Below are positions 52,253 through 59,091 of a stretch of 64,000 nucleotides of DNA, one piece after another. The stretch lies in the NCBI GenBank assembly GCA_049889695.1, contig JBMHCX010000006.1:248001-312000 (forward strand), given 5' to 3'. This DNA is from WTJH01 sp049889695. Lineage in GTDB: Bacteria > Bacteroidota > Bacteroidia > Flavobacteriales > Flavobacteriaceae. The position numbers were made by a program, and so were the translations under genes. The notes under the pieces are model-generated. The model saw nothing but the letters and a program-made list of their open reading frames with translations. It was not told where the DNA came from and did no database searches. Each line of letters begins with the position of its first letter. Positions within the stretch are counted from its first letter, which is position 1.

Positions 52253-53674
52253 ATGTTAAACATGCAAAAAATCTCATCCTTTTTCTGGGTAATTTTCGGG
52301 CTGATCTTCCTGACCAATTGCCAAGACCCAAAACCTGCACCTCAGCAGGCTGTCAAAAAAATTCCGGTGGAAATGCCCCCCATCAACGACGATATTGTTG
52401 CATCAGCTATTTTATATCAGGCCAATATCCGTCAGTACACCAATGAGGGGACTTTCAAAGCTTTTGCCGAATACTTGCCAGAAATTAAATCTTTGGGGGT
52501 GAATGTCCTTTGGCTAATGCCGGTTAATCCCATATCTACGACCAAAAGCAAAGGCCCCTTAGGGAGTTATTTTGCTATTTCCGACTACACCAAAGTCAAT
52601 CCAGAATTCGGGACTTTAGAGGATTTTAAATCGTTGGTGAACCGAGCACACGAACTTGGCATGTATGTCATTTTGGGCTGGGTTCCCGGGCATACGGGCT
52701 GGGATCATGTCTGGTTAAAAGATCACCCAGAATATTATTTAAAAAATGCCAAAGGGGAAATTACCGATCCGCTAGACCCCAGAACGGGAAAGTCTTTCGG
52801 TTGGACAGACGTCGCCGATTTAGACTACAGCAACCTAGACATGCGGGAAGCCATGCGCCAAGCCATGCTCTACTGGGTTAAAGAGTGCAGAATTGATGGT
52901 TTTCGCATCGATCAGGCCTATGCAGTTCCACAAGATTTCTATGAGAAAACCTTTGCAGCGCTCGACGAAGTTAAGCCCGTATTTTTGCTTGCGGAGACAG
53001 ATATTAACCATCCGGGAGGGATAGAACTCGTCTCTCAATTTACGGCAAGCTACGATTGGAAGGGGCATCACCTGGCCAAAGATATCGCGCATGGACGGGC
53101 AAATATTTCGGATTGGGACGAGCACCGCAATTGGGTACAAACCCGATACGGAGACGACAATCAAGTGCTCCAGTTTACGGCCAATCACGATGAAAATTCT
53201 TGGAACGGGACTATCCGCGAAAGCTTTGGGCCTGCTGCCAACCTCGTCTCTGCCCTGCAATATATGAGCCCTGGCCTCCCCATGCTATATACCGGACAGG
53301 AATACGATCTAGACAAACGCCTCCTCTTTTTTGAAAAAGACTCTTTCCCTAAGGTGAAAGGAGAGACCTTTGCTTTTTTAAAGCAGTTAGGTGAACTAAA
53401 ACGTTCTCATGACGCGCTTAAAACCGGGCCAGATGGCGGGAGTTACACCCGTTTAAACACCACTAAAGATCAACATGTCATTGCTTTCGAAAGAGGTTAC
53501 AAAGGAGACACCTTGGTCTTTATAGGAAATATGAGTCCGAATTATGCGCAATTTACCTTACCTTATACTGGGAAGTTTAAGCGTTTTCCCGATGCGAAGA
53601 CCAAAAAACTTTCGCCCAGCTATCAGTACGACATGAAACCCTGGGAGTTTTGGATTTTAACGGATAAAGAATGA
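52253..53674 (+). CDS. GH13 family lipoprotein with altered region I
   Basis: A 473-residue alpha-amylase family lipoprotein (signal ending IFLTNCQDPKP). The catalytic triad is present: GFRIDQAY (nucleophile), FLLAETD (acid) and FTANHDEN (stabiliser). Conserved region I, normally DWVxNH, is GWVPGH here (about residue 142-147): the Asp and Asn are both Gly, the His is kept. Substrate range may therefore differ. The first ATG is used; ATG 52262 is an alternative. It overlaps the downstream glycerophosphodiesterase gene by 4 bp. Confidence 0.9.
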   Translation: MLNMQKISSFFWVIFGLIFLTNCQDPKPAPQQAVKKIPVEMPPINDDIVASAILYQANIRQYTNEGTFKAFAEYLPEIKSLGVNVLWLMPVNPISTTKSKGPLGSYFAISDYTKVNPEFGTLEDFKSLVNRAHELGMYVILGWVPGHTGWDHVWLKDHPEYYLKNAKGEITDPLDPRTGKSFGWTDVADLDYSNLDMREAMRQAMLYWVKECRIDGFRIDQAYAVPQDFYEKTFAALDEVKPVFLLAETDINHPGGIELVSQFTASYDWKGHHLAKDIAHGRANISDWDEHRNWVQTRYGDDNQVLQFTANHDENSWNGTIRESFGPAANLVSALQYMSPGLPMLYTGQEYDLDKRLLFFEKDSFPKVKGETFAFLKQLGELKRSHDALKTGPDGGSYTRLNTTKDQHVIAFERGYKGDTLVFIGNMSPNYAQFTLPYTGKFKRFPDAKTKKLSPSYQYDMKPWEFWILTDKE

Positions 53675-54429
53675 AAAAAATAGCCCTTCTCTTGAGTGTA
53701 ATGTCCTTCATCACCGCTTGCTCAGAAAATGTACGCCCCTTGGTGATTGGTCATCGTGGGGCGAGAGGACACATTGCTGAAAACACCCTTCCTTCCATCC
53801 AAAAAGCAATTGACTTAGGAGTAGACGGAATCGAAATCGATATTTTTCGTTGTGCCTCAGGAGAGTTGGTGGTTTTTCACGATATGACCCTCGAAAAATT
53901 AACCAATGCAGAGGGTTATATCGAACAAATATCTCTAGATTCTATTCGGAAAATAGCGGTCTTAAACGACTATGCCATCCCAACACTAGCGGAAGCACTA
54001 GAGCTCATCGACGGGCAGGTATTGCTCAATATCGAGTTAAAAGGCGCCAATACGGCAGTGCTCACACATGAGCTTTTACAACCCTATTTGGCACAAGAAC
54101 AATGGGGTCCCGAGCATTTTATTATCTCCAGTTTTAATTGGAAAGAGCTACAGGATTTTGCAGCCATCAACACCCAAATACCTATTGCCGTCCTCACGGA
54201 AGACGATCCCTTGGATGCGCTTCCAATTGCCCAGCAGTTGAATGCTGTGGCCATCAATCCCAACTACCAAATGCTCACGCCAGAGATTGTCCAAAAAATT
54301 AAAAAGAAAGGGCTAAAAATCTATCCTTGGACGATTAATCAACCAGAAGACATCAAAAAAGCCATCGACTTAGCCGTCGACGGCATCATTACAGATTTTC
54401 CCGAGCGGGTGCACGATCAGCTCAACTAA
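53671..54429 (+). CDS. glycerophosphodiester phosphodiesterase (lipoprotein)
   Basis: A 252-residue GDPD-family TIM-barrel enzyme that releases glycerol 3-phosphate from glycerophosphodiesters. Active-site motifs are VIGHRGARGHIAENTLPSI (about 26-44), GIEIDIFRCASGELVVFHD and WTINQPEDIKKAIDLAVDGIITDFP near the end. The signal MKKIALLLSVMSFITAC has a lipobox Cys at 17, so it is an exported lipoprotein. It is the last gene of the maltose operon, coupled by ATGA. Its link to glucan use is unclear. Confidence 0.92.
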   Translation: MKKIALLLSVMSFITACSENVRPLVIGHRGARGHIAENTLPSIQKAIDLGVDGIEIDIFRCASGELVVFHDMTLEKLTNAEGYIEQISLDSIRKIAVLNDYAIPTLAEALELIDGQVLLNIELKGANTAVLTHELLQPYLAQEQWGPEHFIISSFNWKELQDFAAINTQIPIAVLTEDDPLDALPIAQQLNAVAINPNYQMLTPEIVQKIKKKGLKIYPWTINQPEDIKKAIDLAVDGIITDFPERVHDQLN

Positions 54430-54848
54430 GCCGCATTTTTGGCACTGGTCAGTTGAAAGGCCCAGCCGATACTTCCGCCGACAAGAGCGTAAAAAGGTAG
54501 GGCAATAAGGCCGTCTATTACGACTCCTTCCAAGCGCATCAGATGCATATTGCCGTATTGCATGCAGCCTATACCGAAACCTGCAAAAAAGCCGATCCAA
54601 AGACCAAAGGATAAGCCGCTGTTAAAGCCATATCCGTTACGACTCCAACGGCTGTATAGGTTGGCCATGGCAAAGGACATCAGCAAACAGCCCAGGCCAA
54701 TCATCATAGGGTCCATGGCTTCCTTGATCTCAACAAGCATTTGAGCACTAAAATATTCTCCTGCAAGGCCGGCGTATATTCCCCAACCGAGGAGGTTAAA
54801 GGTGATCGCTCCAAAGAGCGTTCCTAAGAGTGTAGATTTGGAAAACAT
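54426..54848 (-). CDS. small four-helix membrane protein
   Basis: A 140-residue protein with four hydrophobic helices (about 5-28, 47-65, 80-100 and 110-131) and Gly-rich segments such as GLWIGFFAGFGIGCM. I do not recognise the family with confidence. Its stop interlocks with that of the GDPD gene (CTAA). It shares strand with the TspO gene 43 bp upstream. Confidence 0.6.
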   Translation of the reverse strand: MFSKSTLLGTLFGAITFNLLGWGIYAGLAGEYFSAQMLVEIKEAMDPMMIGLGCLLMSFAMANLYSRWSRNGYGFNSGLSFGLWIGFFAGFGIGCMQYGNMHLMRLEGVVIDGLIALPFYALVGGSIGWAFQLTSAKNAA

Positions 54849-54890
54849 AAGTGATAAGATTTAAGTTCCCAATAAGTTACAAAAAATAAG

Positions 54891-55379
54891 TCAGCTGGGG
54901 TTTAACCACCAAACCCCTGCATTGAGGTAGGTAGCAAATAGCACCCATAGAAAGTAGGGGATCATTAATCGGCTTGCCAGCCGATCGACTGTCCGAAACC
55001 ATTTTTGGGTTCTTTCAATCAATACCAAAAGAACGAGCAGTATCACCAAGCCCCAAAAAGGCTGATGCAGATAGAAGAAGACCAAGGTCCACAAAATATT
55101 AAACACAAATTGCACCCCATAATGATACAAAGCCGTTTTTCCCCACCGGTGGTGCTTCCCATAGATCCATATCCGAGCGGCGGCAATTCCCATGAGTAAA
55201 TACAGCAGTGTCCAAACGGGAGCAAAAAGCCCGTTGGGAGGGGTCAAGGGGGGCTTTTCTAAGGCAGTATACCAGGGGACAATTCCTCCTCTTGTGATTT
55301 GTCCGGCTAAATAACCTAGCCCTAAACTCAATCCGATGGAGACCGTGAAAGGAATAAGCTTCTTTTGGGGTGATTTCAT
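54891..55379 (-). CDS. tspO: TspO/MBR family protein
   Basis: A 162-residue five-helix membrane protein of the TspO family, which binds porphyrins and steroid-like molecules. The characteristic aromatic stretches are PWYTALEKPPLTPPNGLFAPVW (about 33-54), LYLLMGIAAARIW and YGVQFVFNILWTLVFF. YFLWVLFATYLNAGVWWLN is near the end. It is divergent from mvaD. Confidence 0.93.
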   Translation of the reverse strand: MKSPQKKLIPFTVSIGLSLGLGYLAGQITRGGIVPWYTALEKPPLTPPNGLFAPVWTLLYLLMGIAAARIWIYGKHHRWGKTALYHYGVQFVFNILWTLVFFYLHQPFWGLVILLVLLVLIERTQKWFRTVDRLASRLMIPYFLWVLFATYLNAGVWWLNPS

Positions 55380-55383
55380 TCTT

Positions 55384-55391
55384 TAAAAATA
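55384..55391 (-). promoter_or_regulatory. possible -7 box of tspO
   Basis: The minus strand reads TATTTTTA (7 of 8 matches to TAnnTTTG), 4 bp upstream of the tspO ATG. Confidence 0.3.
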
Positions 55392-55430
55392 GCATTTTCT
55401 GAAATCTGACCATCAAGCATACAGAAAAGC

Positions 55431-55438
55431 TATCTTTG
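55431..55438 (+). promoter_or_regulatory. -7 promoter box of mvaD
   Basis: TATCTTTG is an exact TAnnTTTG match, ending 4 bp before the mvaD ATG. A leaderless transcript is predicted. No strong TTTG at -33. Confidence 0.5.
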
Positions 55439-55442
55439 CCCC

Positions 55443-56513
55443 ATGGAGGCATTTCAATATTCCGGCATTCGGCAAGCCGAACATCCAGTAGCCATTAAAA
55501 CTTCTGCACCCAGTAATATAGCATTGGTCAAGTATTGGGGGAAACACGGAGAACAACTCCCAAAAAACCCTTCTGTGAGTTTTACTCTGGACCACTGTCA
55601 GACGCAAACCGAAGTCGTTTTTAGCCCTGCCGATCCGCAAAACAACGGATTTTCATTTGTTTTCGACGGGGAGCCTAAACCCGATTTTCACCCTAAACTG
55701 GATAGTTTTTTCAATAAGATCAAGCCCTATTGTCCTTATCTAGACACCCATCATATGGCGATCAGCAGCCGCAATACCTTTCCGCACAGTAGCGGAATTG
55801 CTTCCTCAGCATCTGCCATGGCTGCCTTAGCGACAGCACTTCTGGGCTTGGAAAAGCATTTCACCCCCGAACTAGACGACACCTATTTTTGGCAAAAAGC
55901 TTCTTTTTTAGCCCGATTGGGTTCTGGAAGCGCTGCCCGAAGTCTGCAAGGTCCACTGATGCTGTGGGGACAGACCCCCCACTATCAACAAAGTAGCGAT
56001 ATCATCGCCGTACCGCTTACTGAAAATATTCACTCGGTTTTTCAAAACTATCGAGACACCATCCTCTTGGTCGATCGCGGACAGAAAAAAGTGAGTAGCA
56101 CCCAAGGGCATCAACTCATGCATGGGCATCCCTATGCGGCCGCTCGCTTCCAGCAGGCAGAAGACAACACTGCTCGCTTGTTATCGATTCTTCAGCAGGG
56201 CGATGTAGACGCCTTCATTCCCCTTGTGGAGTCCGAAGCCCTCAGCCTACATGCGCTGATGATGAGCTCTCACCCCTATTTTATTCTGATGCACCCCAAT
56301 ACGCTTCACGTTTTGGATCGGGTGTGGGACTTTCGCCAACAAAGCAAGATTCCGCTCTGTTTTACCCTCGATGCAGGCGCAAACGTACATCTGTTATATC
56401 CCGATGAATTTGCCGATGCCGTTCAGACTTTTATCCAGTCCGACCTCAGCAGCTTTTGCCAAGCAGGGCAATATATTGACGATCAGGTTGGTAGTGGAGC
56501 CAAAATCTATTAG
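55443..56513 (+). CDS. mvaD: diphosphomevalonate decarboxylase
   Basis: A 356-residue GHMP-superfamily enzyme that makes isopentenyl diphosphate in the mevalonate pathway. SNIALVKYWGKHGEQLPKNPSVSFTLD near the N-terminus is the family signature. The phosphate loop is PHSSGIASSASAMAALA (about 113-129), and the late catalytic Asp lies in FTLDAGANVHLLYP. It is followed by a kinase of the same superfamily after 12 bp. Confidence 0.94.
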   Translation: MEAFQYSGIRQAEHPVAIKTSAPSNIALVKYWGKHGEQLPKNPSVSFTLDHCQTQTEVVFSPADPQNNGFSFVFDGEPKPDFHPKLDSFFNKIKPYCPYLDTHHMAISSRNTFPHSSGIASSASAMAALATALLGLEKHFTPELDDTYFWQKASFLARLGSGSAARSLQGPLMLWGQTPHYQQSSDIIAVPLTENIHSVFQNYRDTILLVDRGQKKVSSTQGHQLMHGHPYAAARFQQAEDNTARLLSILQQGDVDAFIPLVESEALSLHALMMSSHPYFILMHPNTLHVLDRVWDFRQQSKIPLCFTLDAGANVHLLYPDEFADAVQTFIQSDLSSFCQAGQYIDDQVGSGAKIY

Positions 56514-56518
56514 TTTTG
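56488..56518 (+). promoter_or_regulatory. internal promoter at the end of mvaD for the GHMP kinase gene
   Basis: TTG (56488-56490) and TAGTTTTG (56511-56518, exact TAnnTTTG) are 20 bp apart. The -7 box overlaps the last bases of mvaD and ends 7 bp before the kinase ATG. Confidence 0.45.
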
Positions 56519-56525
56519 TAGTGCT

Positions 56526-57458
56526 ATGAAGGGTCCACTATTTTACGCTAAAATTTTACTTTTTGGTGAATACGGCATTATAAAAGATTCTAAGGGTCTG
56601 TCGATTCCCTATAATTTTTACCGTGGGGCTCTGCGTTTTCCCGAAGGCGAGGCCAGCCAGCAGCAGCAAGAATCCCATTTGCATTTAGCCGAATTTTTTG
56701 ACCATCTGAAGTCCCTCGACAAAACGATAGTACAGTTCGATTGGACGCAAATGCATGCCGATCTGGATCGGAAAATGTATTTCGACAGTAGTATTCCGCA
56801 GGGCTATGGCGTAGGGAGTAGTGGCGCTTTGGTCGCCTCTGTATACGACCGCTATGCCCTTGAGAAAATTACGGTCTTGGAAAATCTGACCAAGCCTAAA
56901 CTGCAAACGCTCAAAACGATTTTTGCCCAGATGGAGTCTTTCTTCCACGGCAAATCTTCTGGCTTGGACCCCTTGAATAGCTATTTGAGTCTGCCCATAC
57001 TGATTCATTCCAAGGATCATGTCCAAACCACGGGTATTCCTTCTCAAAACACCTCAGGCAAGGGTGCTGTATTCTTATTGGATACGCAGCAAACTGGAGA
57101 AACCGCCCCTATGGTCAATATTTTTCTACAAAATATGCGACAAGAGGCCTTCCAACATATGATCAAAAATGAGTTCATCGCCTATACCGATGCCTGCGTA
57201 GACGATTTCCTCAAAGGGAACTTTGGGAGCCTTTTTAAGCATGTGCGTCAGCTCTCCGACCTTGTTCTACAAAACTTTAAACCGATGATTCCTCAGGAGT
57301 TTCAGACGCTATGGGCCAAAGGCCTAGAGACCAATGACTACTACCTAAAGCTCTGTGGCTCTGGTGGGGGAGGATTTATTTTAGGTTTTACGCAAGACCT
57401 CAAAAAAGCTGAGGCGGCCTTGGCAGGGCATCGTTTGGAAGTGGTTTATCATCTGTAA
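56526..57458 (+). CDS. GHMP kinase, probable mevalonate kinase
   Basis: A 310-residue GHMP kinase. The N-terminal LLFGEYGIIKDSKGLSIPY, the ATP-binding loop PQGYGVGSSGALVASVYDRY (about 90-109), HGKSSGLDPLNSYLSLP (about 142) and the C-terminal CGSGGGGFILGF motif are all present. The place right after mvaD suggests mevalonate kinase or phosphomevalonate kinase; the sequence alone does not decide. The next gene is 5 bp downstream. Confidence 0.87.
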   Translation: MKGPLFYAKILLFGEYGIIKDSKGLSIPYNFYRGALRFPEGEASQQQQESHLHLAEFFDHLKSLDKTIVQFDWTQMHADLDRKMYFDSSIPQGYGVGSSGALVASVYDRYALEKITVLENLTKPKLQTLKTIFAQMESFFHGKSSGLDPLNSYLSLPILIHSKDHVQTTGIPSQNTSGKGAVFLLDTQQTGETAPMVNIFLQNMRQEAFQHMIKNEFIAYTDACVDDFLKGNFGSLFKHVRQLSDLVLQNFKPMIPQEFQTLWAKGLETNDYYLKLCGSGGGGFILGFTQDLKKAEAALAGHRLEVVYHL

Positions 57459-57463
57459 TTTCC

Positions 57464-58348
57464 GTGTTTTTTTCTCGGGCCCATCAACGATTTTTCTATC
57501 AGATGCTGAGCTGGTTCAGCCTGGTCAGAGGCTTTAATATCCTCGTCCTTATTCTGGCACAATACTTTACCGCTCGTTATATTATGGGGTTCGACAGAGG
57601 AGGGTGGTCGGTTATTCTATTCGATGTCGATCTACATTGTTTAGTGGTGGCTACAGCCTTAGTCGCTTCAGCCGGATATATCATCAATAACTTTTACGAT
57701 GCCGAGAAAGACCGCATCAACAGGCCTCAAAAATATCTGTTGGAACACCTCAACTCCCAGCATAGCCAACTAACGCTCTATCTGTTGCTGAATATGTTTG
57801 CCATAGTCGTGGCCAGCGCCATTTCGTTCCGTGCAGTTCTATTTTTCACAGCCTATATTTTTCTCATTTGGCTATACAGCAATACCGTTAAGCGCTTGTT
57901 TTGGCTCAGTAATTTAGTAGCGGCGGCACTGATGATTTATCCTTTCTTAGGATTAACACTCTTTTTTAACAACTTCACCCCTGAAGTGTTTATCCACGCC
58001 AGTTATTTGTTGTTATTATTGCTTATTCGCGATCTGATCAAAGACCTGCAAAACCTCAAAGGCGATTGGGTCCAACGCTACCAAACCCTCCCGATTGTCT
58101 TTTCGGTGAAGCTCTCTAAGGGAGTCGTTAGTCTATTGGTGGTTTCCACCCTTATTCCCATTCAGCTATTGTTGTCGCGACCTTTGGGCCTTATGCGCTA
58201 TTATTTTCTGTTTTCGATCCTCTATTTAGCTGTTTTTCTCCTCTACTTTTGGAAGGCTGCAGATCAGAAAGCGTATCTTCGCGCCCATAACGCTATTAAA
58301 ATTCTTATTTTTTTAGGGGTTTTAAGCATTTATTTCATCCATAAGTAG
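57464..58348 (+). CDS. UbiA family prenyltransferase (probable geranylgeranylglycerol-phosphate type)
   Basis: A 294-residue membrane protein with about eight helices. The two Asp-rich metal-binding motifs are visible: NNFYDAEKDRINRPQKYL (about 69-86) and RDLIKDLQNLKGDWVQRYQT (about 189-208). It attaches a prenyl chain to an acceptor. In related flavobacterial loci this gene is annotated as geranylgeranylglycerol-phosphate geranylgeranyltransferase, but a quinone or other acceptor is possible. It starts with GTG. Its prenyl donor would come from the preceding mevalonate genes. Confidence 0.87.
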   Translation: MFFSRAHQRFFYQMLSWFSLVRGFNILVLILAQYFTARYIMGFDRGGWSVILFDVDLHCLVVATALVASAGYIINNFYDAEKDRINRPQKYLLEHLNSQHSQLTLYLLLNMFAIVVASAISFRAVLFFTAYIFLIWLYSNTVKRLFWLSNLVAAALMIYPFLGLTLFFNNFTPEVFIHASYLLLLLLIRDLIKDLQNLKGDWVQRYQTLPIVFSVKLSKGVVSLLVVSTLIPIQLLLSRPLGLMRYYFLFSILYLAVFLLYFWKAADQKAYLRAHNAIKILIFLGVLSIYFIHK

Positions 58349-58353
58349 TTCTC

Positions 58354-59091
58354 GTGAGATCAAAAAAACGTTCCCATATCCCCGCTGAGGGTGTTCGTCT
58401 CAACAAATTTTTATCCAATGCTGGGGTTTGCTCCCGTCGGGAAGCCGATGTGCTTATTGAAATGGGAATGGTCCAAGTCAATGGCAAGGTGGTCACGGAA
58501 ATGGGGGTAAAAGTAGGTCCTAACGACGAGGTAAAATACGACGGGCAGCGGCTCAGTGGCCTAGCGAAGGTTTATATATTGCTCAACAAGCCCAAAGGTT
58601 TTATTGCTACTCGCCAAGGGGGTGCTCATAAAAAATCTGTCCAAGAGCTCATTCGTTCAGCCGGTATTGGGAGCATTCCTCCCATGACTGAATTGGGCAG
58701 ACCCATGACGGGCTTAGTCTTGCTCACCAACGATACGACCTTGCAAAAGCGATTGCTAAATTCTCCTAAAAAACCAATGATCTACCGCTTGGTTTTAGAC
58801 AAAAACATTACGCCTCAAGACTTAGCAACTTTAGCCGAAAATCCTCAGCTCTATCAGAAAACGCTTTCCATTAAAGCCATGAGCCATGTACAAGGCGGAA
58901 CACGTCGCGAAGTAGGCGTGGAGGCCCAGAGTGTTCAGCCGCGCGAATTGCTACAGCTGTTTAAGACACAGGGCTATACGGTAGAACAATTAGATTGTGT
59001 GTTGTGGGGAGGTCTTACCAAGAAAGACCTGGCCAGAGGTCAGTGGCGCTATTTAACGACCAAAGAAGTGGAACGTCTCCACATGATCTGA
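58354..59091 (+). CDS. degenerate RsuA/RluB-type pseudouridine synthase homologue
   Basis: A 245-residue homologue of the RsuA/RluB pseudouridine synthases with an intact N-terminal S4 RNA-binding domain (GVRLNKFLSNAGVCSRREAD, about 11-30). The catalytic motif GRLDxxTxGLLLLTND is GRPMTGLVLLTND, so the Asp and three residues are gone. The later NRxVRRxF RNA-binding motif is replaced by VQPRELLQLF. The rest aligns to the family (VYILLNKPKGF, GLTKKDLARGQWRYLT). It starts with GTG, 5 bp after the prenyltransferase. The frame is undamaged, so it may be a non-catalytic RNA-binding protein. Confidence 0.85.
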   Translation: MRSKKRSHIPAEGVRLNKFLSNAGVCSRREADVLIEMGMVQVNGKVVTEMGVKVGPNDEVKYDGQRLSGLAKVYILLNKPKGFIATRQGGAHKKSVQELIRSAGIGSIPPMTELGRPMTGLVLLTNDTTLQKRLLNSPKKPMIYRLVLDKNITPQDLATLAENPQLYQKTLSIKAMSHVQGGTRREVGVEAQSVQPRELLQLFKTQGYTVEQLDCVLWGGLTKKDLARGQWRYLTTKEVERLHMI

